Of a stretch of DNA of 12,312 bases, positions 1 through 8,845 are shown one piece after another. Position 1 is the stretch's first letter, and each line of letters begins with the position of its first letter. The notes under the pieces were generated by a model. The model was not told the DNA's origin. It did no database searches and worked only from the letters and a program-made list of their open reading frames with translations. The stretch is from Saccoglossus kowalevskii (lineage: Eukaryota; Hemichordata; Enteropneusta; Harrimaniidae). Location of the stretch: assembly GCF_000003605.2 (NCBI RefSeq), contig NW_003130172.1, forward strand, positions 1-12,312. Reading direction: 5' to 3'. A program made the position numbers and the translations under genes.

Positions 1-65
1 GACCATCATTTGTAAAGGGGTAGCAAGGATAAGACCATTATTTATACAGGGCTGGCAGTTGCTAG
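1..65. repeat. Example dimer: A monomer 1-32 plus B monomer 33-65
   Basis: This first complete unit shows the phase used throughout this annotation. The A monomer begins with GACCATCATT and ends with AAGGATAA at base 32. The B monomer begins with GACCATTATT at 33 and ends with TTGCTAG at 65. The next unit starts with GATCATC at 66. The GACC starts recur at alternating 32 and 33 bp, giving the 65-bp period. The choice of GACC as the first base is arbitrary. Confidence 0.95.
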
Positions 66-800
66 GATCATCATTTGTAAAGGGGTAGCAAGACTAAGAC
101 CATTATTAATACAGGGCTGGCAGTAGCTAGGACAATCATTTGTAAAGGGATAGCAAGGATAAGACCATTATTTATACAGGGGTGGCAGTGGCTAGGACCA
201 TCATTTGTGAAGGGGTAGCAAGGATAAGACCATTATTTATACAGGGATGGCAGTGGCAAGGACCATCATTTGTGAAGGGGTAGCAAGGATAATGCCATTA
301 TTTATACAGGGTTGTAAGTGGCTGGGACCATCATTTGTAAAGGGGTAGCAAGGATAAGACCATTATTTACACAGGGGTGTCAGCGGCTAGGACCATCATT
401 TGTGAAGGGGTAGCATGGCTGAGACCATTATTTATACAGAGGTGGCAGTGGCTTGGACAATCATTTGTAAAGGGGTAGTAGGGCTAAGACCATTATTTAC
501 ATAGGGGTGGTAGTGGCTGGGACCATCATTTGTGTGGAGGGGTAGCAGTGCTAAGACCATAATTTATACAGGGGCGGTAGTGGCTGGGACCACCATTTGT
601 AAAGGGGTAGCAGGGCTAAGACCATTATTTATACAGGGGTAGCAGTGGCTAGGACCATCATTTGTAAAGGGGTAGCATGATTAAGACCATTATTTATACA
701 GGGGTAGCAGTGGCTAGGACCATCATTTGTAAAGGGGTAGCATGGATAATACCATTATTTATACAGGGGTAGCAGTGGCAAGGACAATCATTTGTAAAGG
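1..800. repeat. Left-edge higher-order block, copy a
   Basis: A run of about twelve dimers with rare variants in fixed order: TATTAATACAG (about 101-112), repeated TGTGAAGGGG A monomers, AATGCC at about 288-293, TTTACACAGG then TGTCAGCGGC (about 366-391), a 34-bp A monomer with TGTGTGGAGG at 531, and GCATGATTAAG at about 676. The same order recurs from 1823 (offset 1757) and from 6012 (offset 5946). After about 780-800 this copy diverges from the others. The left edge of the window truncates it. Confidence 0.85.
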
Positions 801-1550
801 GGTGGCAGTGGCTAGGACCATAATTTATATAGAGGTGGCAGTGGCTAGGACAATCATTTGTAAAGGGGTAGCAGGGCTAAGACCATTATTTATACAGGGG
901 TGGCAGTGGCAAGGACCACCATTTGTAAAGGGTTAGCATGTCTAAGACCATTATTTATACATAGGTGGCAGTGGCTTGGACAATCATTTGTAAAGGGGTG
1001 GCAGTGGCTAGGACCATAATTTATACAAAGGTGGCAGTGTCTAGGACCATCATTTGTAAAGCGGTAGCAGGATTAAGACCATTATTTATACAGGGGTAGC
1101 AGTGGCCAGGCCCATCATTTGTAAAGGGGTAGCAAGGATAAGACCATTATTTATACAGGGCTGGCAGTTGCTAGGACCATCATTTCTAAAGGGTAGCAAG
1201 ACTAAGACCATTATTTATACAGGGGTGGCAGTAGCTAGGACAATCATTTGTAAAGGGATAGCAAGGATAAGACCATTATTTATACAGGGGTGGCAGTGGC
1301 TAGGACAATCATTTGTAAAGGGATAGCAAGGATGAGACCATTATTTATACAGGGGTAGCAGTGGCCAGGACCATCATTTCTAAAGGGGTAGCAGGATTAA
1401 GACCATTATTTATACAGGGGTAGCAGTGGCCAGGACCATCATTTGTATAGGGTAGCAAGGATAAGACCATTATTTATACAGGGCTGGCAGTTGCTAGGAC
1501 CATCATTTCTAAAGGGGTAGCAAGACTAAGACCATTATTTATACAGGGGT

Positions 1551-1790
1551 GGCAGTAGCTAGGACAATCATTTGCAAAGGGATAGCAAGGATAAGACCAT
1601 TATTTATACAGCGGTGGCAGTGGCTAGGACAATGATTTGTAAAGGGATAGCAAGACTAAGACCATTATTTATACAAGAAAGGCAGTGGCTTAGGCCATCA
1701 TTTGTAAAGGGGTAGCAGGATTAAGACCATTATTTACACAGGGGTAGCAGTGGCCAGGACCATCATTTGTAAAGGGGTAGCAAGGATAAG
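1551..1790. repeat. ACAAGAAAGG marker block, copy 1
   Basis: About 240 bp with a fixed series of variants: GGCAGTAGC, an A monomer with AAAGGGATAG, the unusual B core ACAAGAAAGG at 1673, TTAGGCCATC, then a TTTACACAGG B monomer. The same series begins at 5578 and 9387, so it is one of few blocks seen in all three superunits. Confidence 0.82.
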
Positions 1791-2432
1791 ACCATTATTT
1801 ATACATTGCTGGCAGTTGCTAGGATCATCATTTGTAAAGGGGTAGCAAGACTAAGACCATTATTAATACAGGGCTGGCAGTAGCTAGGACAATCATTTGT
1901 AAAGGGATAGCAAGGATAAGACCATTATTTATACAGGGGTGGCAGTGGCTAGGACCATCATTTGTGAAGGGGTAGCAAGGATAAGACCATTATTTATACA
2001 GGGATGGCAGTGGCAAGGACCATCATTTGTGAAGGGGTAGCAAGGATAATGCCATTATTTATACAGGGTTGGAAGTGGCTGGGACCATCATTTGTAAAGG
2101 GGTAGCAAGGATAAGACCATTATTTACACAGGGGTGTCAGCGGCTAGGACCATCATTTGTGAAGGGGTAGCATGGCTGAGACCATTATTTATACAGAGGT
2201 GGCAGTGGCTTGGACAATCATTTGTAAAGGGGTAGTAGGGCTAAGACCATTATTTATATAGGGGTGGTAGTGGCTGGGACCACCATTTGTAAAGGGGTAG
2301 CAGGGCTCAGACCATTATTTATACAGGGGTAGCAGTGGCTTGGACCATCATTTGTAAAGGGGTAGCATGATTAAGACCATTATTTATACAGGGGTAGCAG
2401 TGGCTAGGACCATCATTTGTAAAGGGGTAGCA
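1758..2432. repeat. Left-edge higher-order block, copy b (one dimer shorter)
   Basis: It matches copy a from base 1 with an offset of 1757, sharing TATTAATACAG, AATGCC, TTTACACAGG and TGTCAGCGGC in the same order. It lacks the dimer carrying TGTGTGGAGG: at about 2280 the sequence passes directly from one GGCTGGGACCA to the GGCTGGGACCA that lies 67 bp further on in copies a and c. It diverges at about 2431, where the A tail reads AGGATTAA instead of ATGGATAA. Confidence 0.85.
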
Positions 2433-3089
2433 GGATTAAGACCATTATTTATACAGGGGTAGCAGTGGCCAGGACCATCATTTGTAAAGGGGTAGCAAGG
2501 ATAAGACCATTATTTATACAGGGCTGGCAGTTGCTAGGACAATCATTTCTAAAGGGGTAGCAAGACTAAGACCATAATTTATACAGGGGTGGCAGATACT
2601 AGGACAATCATTTGTAAAGGGGTATCAGGGCTAAGACCATTATTTGTACAGGGGTGGTAGTGGCTGGAACCACCATTTGTAAAGGTGTAGCAGGATTGAG
2701 ACCATTATTTATACAGGGGTGTCAGTGGCCAGGACCATCATTTGTAAAGGGGTAGCAAGGATAAGACCATTATTTATACAGGGATGGCAGTTGCTACGAC
2801 AATCATTTCTAAAGGGTTAGCAACACTAAGACCATAATTTATAAAGGGGTGGCAGTTACTAGGACAATCATTTGTAAAGGGGTATCAGGGCTAAGACCAT
2901 TATTTGTACAGGGGTGGTAGTGGCTGGGACCATCATTTGTAAAGGGGTAGCAAGGATAAGACCATTATTTATACAGGGGTGTCAGTGGCTAGAACCACCA
3001 TTTGTAAAGGTGTAGTATGGCTAAGACCATTATTTATACAGGGGTGGCAGTTGCTAGGACAATCATTTGTAAAGGGGTACCAGGGCTAA

Positions 3090-3121
3090 GACCATTAATT
3101 GTACAGGGGTGGCAGGATTAA
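3090..3121. repeat. Hybrid monomer: B head, A tail
   Basis: This 32-bp monomer has a B-like head (TTAATTGTACAGGGG) joined to an A-type tail (GGCAGGATTAAG) and is followed by another B monomer, so the A-B alternation breaks here as A-hybrid-B-A. It explains why modules around it measure 162 bp (32+32+33+32+33). Copies of it occur at 3774, 5882, 7804 and 11049. Confidence 0.85.
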
Positions 3122-3414
3122 GACCATTATTTATACAGGGGTGGTAGTGGCTGGGACCATCATTTGTAAAGGGGTAGCAAGGATAAGACCATTATTTATA
3201 CAGGGGTTGCAGTAGCTAGGACAATCATTTGTAAAGGGGTACCAGTACTAAGACCATAATTTATACAGGGGTGGTAGTGGCTGGGACCATCATTTGTAAA
3301 GGGGTAGCAAGGATAAGACCATTATTTATACAGGGGTGGCAGTGGCTAGGACCACCATTTGTAATGGGGTAGCATGGCTAAGACCAGTATTTATACAGAG
3401 GTGGCAATGGTTTG

Positions 3415-3546
3415 AACAATCATTTGTAAAGGGGTGGCAGTGGCTAGGACCATAATTTATACAGGGGTGGCAGTGGCTAGGACAATCATTTGTAAAGGGG
3501 TGGCAGTGGCTAGGACCATAATTTATATAGAGGTGGCAGTGGCTAG
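3415..3546. repeat. Two 66-bp dimers in which A carries a B tail
   Basis: The A monomers at 3415-3447 and 3481-3513 end in TGGCAGTGGCTAG like B and are therefore 33 bp. The B monomers here read CATAATTTATA. Each dimer is 66 bp, a multiple of three. Similar stretches lie near 783-848, 970-1040, 4100-4230, 4700-4810, 7447-7578, 8130-8260, 10620-10730 and 11385-11515. This explains the local open frames. A tail transfer from B to A (conversion or exchange) is the simplest origin. Confidence 0.8.
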
Positions 3547-3759
3547 GACAATCATTTGTAAAAGGGTAGCAGGGCTAAGACCATTATTTGTACAGGGGTG
3601 GTAGTGACTGGGATCATCATTTGTGAAGGGGTAGCTGGATTAAGACCATTATTTATACAGGGGTGTCAGTGGCTACGACCACCATTTGTAAAGGTGTAGT
3701 ATGGCTAAGACCATTATTTATACAGGGGTGGCAGTTGCTAGGACAATCATTTGTAAAGG

Positions 3760-4345
3760 GGTACCAGGGCTAAGACCATTAATTGTACAGGGGTGGCAGG
3801 ATTAAGACCATTATTTATACAGGGGTGGTAGTGGCTGGGACCATCATTTGTAAAGGGGTAGCAAGGATAAGACCATTATTTATACAGGGCTGGCAGTTGC
3901 TAGGACAATCATTTCTAAAGGGGTACCAGTACTAAGACCATAATTTATACAGGGGTGGTAGTGGCTGGGACCATCATTTGTAAAGGGGTAGCAAGGATAA
4001 GACCATTATTTATACAGGGATGGCAGTGGCTAGGACCACCATTTGTAATGGGGTAGCATGGCTAAGACCAGTATTTATACAGAGGTGGCAGTGGCTTGAA
4101 CAATCATTTGTAAAGGGGTGGCAGTGGCTAGGACCATAATTTATACAGGGGTGGCAGTGGCTAAGACAATCATTTGTAAAGGGGTGGCAGTGGCTAGGAC
4201 CATAATTTATATAGAGGTGGCAGTGGCTAGGACAATCATTTGTAAAGGGGTAGCAGGGCTAAGACCATTATTTGTACAGGGGTGGTAGTGGCTGGGATCA
4301 TCATTTGTGAAGGGGTAGCTGGATTAAGACCATTATTTATACAGG
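3760..4345. repeat. 684-bp higher-order repeat, unit 2
   Basis: It follows unit 1 in tandem with the same marker order: GGTACC at 3760 and 3922, hybrid monomer at 3774-3805, TAATGGGG, GACCAGTATTT, TAGCTGGATTAAG. After about 4345 it departs from unit 1, continuing with TAGCAGTGGCCAGG where unit 1 has TGTCAGTGGCTACG, so the last roughly 100 bp are not shared. Confidence 0.82.
3774..3805. repeat. Hybrid B/A monomer, copy 2
   Basis: It has the same TTAATTGTACAGG head and GGCAGGATTAAG tail as the monomer at 3090, 684 bp downstream of it in the tandem 684-bp repeat. Confidence 0.83.
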
Positions 4346-4560
4346 GGTAGCAGTGGCCAGGACCATCATTTGTAAAGGGGTAGCAAGGATAAGACCGTTA
4401 TTTATACAGGGGTGGCAGTGGCTAGGAGAATCATTTGTAAAGGGGTAGCAAGAATAAGACCATTATTTATACAGGGGTAGCAGTGGCCAGGACCATCATT
4501 TGTAAAGGCGTAGCAAGACTAAGACCATTATTTATACAGGGGTAGCAGTGGCTGGGACCA

Positions 4561-4740
4561 TCATTTTGTAAAGGGGTAGCAAGGATAAGACCAATATTTA
4601 TACAGGGGTGGCAGTAGTTAGGACAATCATTTGTAAGGGATAGCAAGGATAGACCATTATTTATACAGGGTGGCTGTAGCTAGACAATCATTGTAAAGGG
4701 TGGCAGTGCGAGGACCATAATTTATACAGGGTGGCAGTGG
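4561..4740. other. Cluster of single-base indels (possible sequence error)
   Basis: Compared with the counterpart at about 8591-8770, this stretch has one extra T (TCATTTTGTA) and at least seven one-base losses in about 180 bp, for example GTAAGGGA, GGATAGACC, CAGGGTGGC, CTAGACAATCATTG and GTGCGAGG. Several fall in runs of the same base. The rest of the window shows few such losses. Uncorrected long-read sequence is the likeliest cause; real decay is possible. Confidence 0.65.
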
Positions 4741-5577
4741 CTAGGACAATCATTTGTAAAGGGGTGGCAGTGGCTAGGACCATAATTTATACAGGGGTGG
4801 CAGTTACTAGGACAATCATTTGTAAAGGGGTAGCAGGGCTAAGACCATTATTTGTACAGGGGTGGTAGTGGCTGGGACCATCATTTGTAAAGGGGTAGCA
4901 AGGATAAGACCATTATTTATACAGGGGTGGCAGTGGCTAGGACCACCATTTGTAAAGGGGTAGCATGTCTAAGACCATTATTTATACAGAGGTGGCAGTG
5001 GCTTGGACAATCATTTGTAAAGGGGTGGCAGTGGCTAGGACCATAATTTATACAAAGGTGGCAGTGGCTAGGACCATCATTTCTAAAGCGGTAGCAGGAT
5101 TAAGACCATTATTTATACAGGGGTAGCAGTGGCCAGGACCATCATTTGTAAAGGGGTAGCAAGGATAAGACCATTATTTATACAGGGCTGGCAGTTGCTA
5201 GGACCATCATTTTAAAGGGTTAGCAAGACTAAGACCATTATTTATACAGGGGTGGCAGTAGCTAGGACAATCATTTGTAAAGGGATAGCAAGGATAAGAC
5301 CATTATTTATACAGGGGTGGCAGTGGCTAGGACAATCATTTGTAAAGGGATAGCAAGGATAAGACCATTATTTATACAGGGGTAGCAGTGGCCAGGACCA
5401 TTATTTGTAAAGGGGTAGCAGGATTAAGACCATTATTTATACAGGGGTAGCAGTGGCCAGGACCATCATTTGTAAAGGGTAGCAAGGATAAGACCATTAT
5501 TTATACAGGGCTGGCAGTTGCTAGGACCATCATTTCTAAAGGGGTAGCAAGACTAAGACCATTATTTATACAGGGGT

Positions 5578-5817
5578 GGCAGTAGCTAGGACAATCATTT
5601 GCAAAGGGATAGCAAGGATAAGACCATTATTTATACAGGGGTGGCAGTGGCTTGGACAATCATTTGTAAAGGGATAGCAAGACTAAGACTATTATTTATA
5701 CAAGAAAGGCAGTGGCTTAGGCCATCATTTGTAAAGGGGTAGCAGGATTAAGACCATTATTTACACAGGGGTAGCAGTGGCCAGGACCATCATTTGTAAA
5801 GGGGTAGCAAGGATAAA
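5578..5817. repeat. ACAAGAAAGG marker block, copy 2
   Basis: Second copy of the block at 1551-1790, offset 4,027 bp, with ACAAGAAAGG at 5700. It lies just before the 162-bp inserted module at 5850. Confidence 0.82.
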
Positions 5818-5849
5818 ACCATTATTTATACAGGGCTGGCAGTTGCTAG

Positions 5850-6011
5850 GACAATCATTTGTAAAGGGGTACCAGGGCTAAGACCATTAATTGTACAGGG
5901 GTGGCAGGATTAAGACCATTATTTATACAGGGGTGGTAGTGGCTGGGACCATCATATGTAAAGGGGTAGCAAGGATAAGACCATTATTTATACAGGGGTT
6001 GCAGTAGCTAG
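5850..6011. repeat. 162-bp five-monomer insertion in superunit 2
   Basis: At the corresponding place in superunit 1 (between 1822 and 1823) this segment is absent. It contains A (5850-5881), hybrid (5882-5913), B (5914-5946), A (5947-5978) and B (5979-6011). It matches 3058-3219 at 161 of 162 positions by my reading; the difference is T to A at 5956, which creates CATATG. The flanking sequence on both sides reads GCTAGGA, so the exchange was between equivalent monomer ends. Confidence 0.85.
5882..5913. repeat. Hybrid B/A monomer, copy 3, inside inserted module
   Basis: Identical to the hybrid at 3090-3121. It sits outside any 684-bp repeat, inside the 162-bp module inserted at 5850-6011, so it marks that module as transplanted. 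Confidence 0.83.
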
Positions 6012-6747
6012 GATCATCATTTGTAAAGGGGTAGCAAGACTAAGACCATTATTAATACAGGGCTGGCAGTAGCTAGGACAATCATTTGTAAAGGGATAGC
6101 AAGGATAAGACCATTATTTATACAGGGGTGGCAGTGGCTAGGACCATCATTTGTGAATGGGTAGCAAGGATAAGACCATTATTTATACAGGGATGGCAGT
6201 GGCAAGGACCATCATTTGTGAAGGGGTAGCAAGGATAATGCCATTATTTATACAGGGTTGGAAGTGGCTGGGACCATCATTTGTAAAGGGGTAGCAAGGA
6301 TAAGACCATTATTTACACAGGGGTGTTAGCGGCTAGGACCATCATTTGTGAAGGGGTAGCATGGCTGAGACCATTATTTATACAGAGGTGGCAGTGGCTT
6401 GGACAATCATTTGTAAAGGGGTAGTAGGGCTAAGACCATTATTTATATAGGGGTGGTAGTGGCTGGGACCATCATTTGTGTGGAGGGGTAGCAGTGCTAA
6501 GACCATAATTTATACAGGGGTGGTAGTGGCTGGGACCACCATTTGTAAAGGGGTAGCAGGGCTAAGACCATTATTTATACAGGGGTAGCAGTGACTAGGA
6601 CCATCATTTGTAAAGGCGTAGCATGATTAAGACCATTATTTATACAGGGGTAGCAGTGGCTAGGACCACCATTTGTAAAGGGGTAGCATGGATAATACCA
6701 TTATTTATACAGGGGTAGCAGTGGCTTGGACAATCATTTGTAAAGGG
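6012..6747. repeat. Left-edge higher-order block, copy c
   Basis: It matches copy a from base 66 with a constant offset of 5946. It keeps the dimer with TGTGTGGAGG (at 6477) that copy b lost. Small differences include TGTTAGCGGC for TGTCAGCGGC. Its left boundary is sharp: it begins at GATCATC directly after the 162-bp inserted module that ends at 6011. On the right it fades into other dimers after about 6745. Confidence 0.85.
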
Positions 6748-6753
6748 TAGCAG

Positions 6754-6800
6754 TGCTAAGACCATTATTTGTGCAGAGGTGGCATGCAGTGGCTGGGACC
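6754..6800. repeat. Irregular dimer with 4-bp insertion and TTTGTGCAGAGG core
   Basis: The B tail reads GGCATGCAGTGGC where other copies read GGCAGTGGC, a 4-bp insertion that duplicates part of GCA. It follows a TTTGTGCAGAGG core not seen elsewhere. It lies just after copy c of the left-edge block, at the join with a stretch that aligns to about 2640. Confidence 0.7.
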
Positions 6801-7121
6801 GTCATTTGTAAAGGGATAGCAGGGCTAAGACCATTATTTGTACAGGGGTGGTAGTGGCTGGGACCACCATTTGTAAAGGTGTAGCAGGATTGAGACCATT
6901 ATTTATACAGGGGTGTCAGTGGCCAGGACCATCATTTGTAAAGGGGTAGCAAGGATAAGACCATTATTTATACAGGGATGGCAGTTGCTACGACAATCAT
7001 TTCTAAAGGGTTAGCAACACTAAGACCATAATTTATACAGGGGTGGCAGTTACTAGGACAATCATTTGTAAAGGGGTATCAGGGCTAAGACCATTATTTG
7101 TACAGGGGTGGTAGTGGATGG

Positions 7122-7153
7122 GACCATCATTTGTAAAGGGGTGGCAGGATTAA
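7122..7153. repeat. Fusion monomer marking a 162-bp deletion in superunit 2
   Basis: The left part (to TGTAAAGGGG) matches the A monomer at 2928 and the right part (GGCAGGATTAA) matches the hybrid monomer at 3090-3121. Left flank aligns to superunit 1 at an offset of 4,194 and right flank at 4,032, a loss of 162 bp. The breakpoint lies in the AGGGGT that both parent monomers share. Confidence 0.83.
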
Positions 7154-7789
7154 GACCATTATTTATACAGGGGTGGTAGTGGCTGGGACCATCATTTGTA
7201 AAGGGGTAGCAAGGATAAGACCATTATTTATACAGGGGTTGCAGTAGCTAGGACAATCATTTGTAAAGGGGTACCAGTACTAAGACCATAATTTATACAG
7301 GGGTGGTAGTGGCTGGGACCATCATTTGTAAAGGGGTAGCAAGGATAAGACCATTATTTATACAGGGGTGGCAGTGGCTAGGACCACCATTTGTAATGGG
7401 GTAGCATGGCTAAGACCAGTATTTATACAGAGGTGGCAATGGTTTGAACAATCATTTGTAAAGGGGTGGCAGTGGCTAGGACCATAATTTATACAGGGGT
7501 GGCAGTGGCTAGGACAATCATTTGTAAAGGGGTGGCAGTGGCTAGGACCATAATTTATATAGAGGTGGCAGTGGCTAGGACAATCATTTGTAAAGGGTAG
7601 CAGGGCTAAGACCATTATTTGTACAGGGGTGGTAGTGACTGGGATCATCATTTGTGAAGGGTAGCTGGATTAAGACCATTATTTATACAGGGGTGTCAGT
7701 GGCTACGACCACCATTTGTAAAGGTGTAGTATGGCTAAGACCATTATTTATACAGGGGTGGCAGTTGCTAGGACAATCATTTGTAAAGG
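7154..7789. repeat. 684-bp higher-order repeat, unit 1 of superunit 2, left-truncated
   Basis: Counterpart of 3122-3759 at an offset of 4,030-4,032 bp. Its first GGTACC monomer and the hybrid monomer are missing because of the 162-bp deletion whose junction monomer is 7122-7153. The second GGTACC site remains at 7270. Confidence 0.82.
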
Positions 7790-8375
7790 GGTACCAGGGC
7801 TAAGACCATTAATTGTACAGGGGTGGCAGGATTAAGACCATTATTTATACAGGGGTGGTAGTGGCTGGGACCATCATTTGTAAAGGGGTAGCAAGGATAA
7901 GACCATTATTTATACAGGGCTGGCAGTTGCTAGGACAATCATTTCTAAAGGGGTACCAGTACTAAGACCATAATTTATACAGGGGTGGTAGTGGCTGGGA
8001 CCATCATTTGTAAAGGGGTAGCAAGGATAAGACCATTATTTATACAGGGATGGCAGTGGCTAGGACCACCATTTGTAATGGGGTAGCATGGCTAATACCA
8101 GTATTTATACAGAGGTGGCAGTGGCTTGAACAATCATTTGTAAAGGGATGGCAGTGGCTAGGACCATAATTTATACAGGGGTGGCAGTGGCTAAGACAAT
8201 CATTTGTAAAGGGGTGGCAGTGGCTAGGACCATAATTTATATAGAGGTGGCAGTGGCTAGGACAATCATTTGTAAAGGGGTAGCAGGGCTAATACCATTA
8301 TTTGTACAGGGGTGGTAGTGGCTGGGATCATCATTTGTGAAGGGGTAGCTGGATTAAGACCATTATTTATACAGG
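7790..8375. repeat. 684-bp higher-order repeat, unit 2 of superunit 2
   Basis: Counterpart of 3760-4345 at an offset of 4,030 bp. GGTACC lies at 7790 and 7952 (162 bp apart, as in superunit 1) and the hybrid monomer at 7804-7835. Confidence 0.85.
7804..7835. repeat. Hybrid B/A monomer, copy 4
   Basis: Superunit 2 counterpart of the monomer at 3774 (offset 4,030 bp), with the same B-like head and A tail. Confidence 0.83.
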
Positions 8376-8845
8376 GGTAGCAGTGGTCAGGACCATCATT
8401 TGTAAAGGGGTAGCAAGGATAAGACCGTTATTTATACAGGGGTGGCAGTGGCTAGGAGAATCATTTGTAAAGGGGTAGCAAGAATAAGACCATTATTTAT
8501 ACAGGGGTAGCAGTGGCCAGGACCATCATTTGTAAAGGCGTAGCACGACTAAGACCATTATTTATACAGGGGTAGCAGTGGCTGGGACCATCATTTGTAA
8601 AGGGGTAGCAAGGATAAGACCATTATTTATACAGGGGTGGCAGTAGTTAGGACAATCATTTGTAAAGGGATAGCAAGGATAAGACCATTATATATACAGG
8701 GGTGGCTGTAGCTAGGACAATCATTTGTAAAGGGATAGCAAGGATAAGACCATTATTTATACAGGGGTGGCAGTGGCTAGGACATTCATTTGTAAAGGGG
8801 TAGCAAGAATAAGACCGTTATTTATACAGGGGTAGCAGTGGCCAG

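Larger units (their letters stand above)
3076..3759. repeat. 684-bp higher-order repeat, unit 1
   Basis: The unit is 684 bp, close to 21 monomers (10.5 dimers), measured from one GGTACC site to the equivalent one at 3760. It contains in order: A monomer with GGTACCAGGGC, hybrid B/A monomer at 3090-3121, a second GGTACC A monomer at 3238, a TAATGGGG A monomer, GACCAGTATTT, a stretch of 33+33-bp dimers, TTTGTACAGG, and TAGCTGGATTAAG. The odd monomer number comes from the hybrid monomer. Confidence 0.85.
900..4690. repeat. Superunit copy 1 (about 4.03-kb period)
   Basis: Rare variants in this interval recur in the same order about 4.03 kb downstream. Anchors: CCACCATTT at 916 and 4943; GCGGTAGCAG at 1061 and 5089; ACAAGAAAGG at 1673 and 5700; TTTGAACAAT at 3411 and 7443; AATTGTACAGG at 3781 and 7811; AGGGGTAGCAAGAATAAG at 4441 and 8471; GGCTGTAGC at 4672 and 8704. 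The offsets are 4,027-4,032 bp, matching 62 dimers (4,030 bp). Between 1823 and 2928 the offset rises to 4,189-4,194 because copy 2 gained 162 bp at 5850-6011 and lost 162 bp at about 7122-7153. The outer limits are approximate. Confidence 0.88.
4927..8720. repeat. Superunit copy 2 (about 4.03-kb period)
   Basis: This is the second copy of the superunit, aligned to about 900-4690 through the anchors listed for copy 1. It differs by a 162-bp gain, a 162-bp loss, single-base losses near 7591-7650, and scattered substitutions. By eye it is far closer to copy 1 than neighbouring dimers are to one another, which is the usual sign of a higher-order repeat. An exact identity value needs an alignment. 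Confidence 0.88.

Noticed and set aside
742-936. 64-codon forward open frame
   Set aside because: It lies wholly in the satellite. Its peptide is the repeat translated with an 11-residue period, then shifted at a 32-bp monomer. There is no recognisable domain and the ATG is a variant of the A tail.
1102-1326. 74-codon forward open frame
   Set aside because: It is a translation of repeat units with frame changes at 32-bp monomers and resembles the peptide of 742-936. No sign of selection as a protein.
7358-7651. 97-codon reverse open frame rich in Cys and His
   Set aside because: The SHCHP and CINYG motifs repeat every 11 or 22 residues because local monomers are 33 bp. The resemblance to zinc-binding spacing is a by-product of the repeat.
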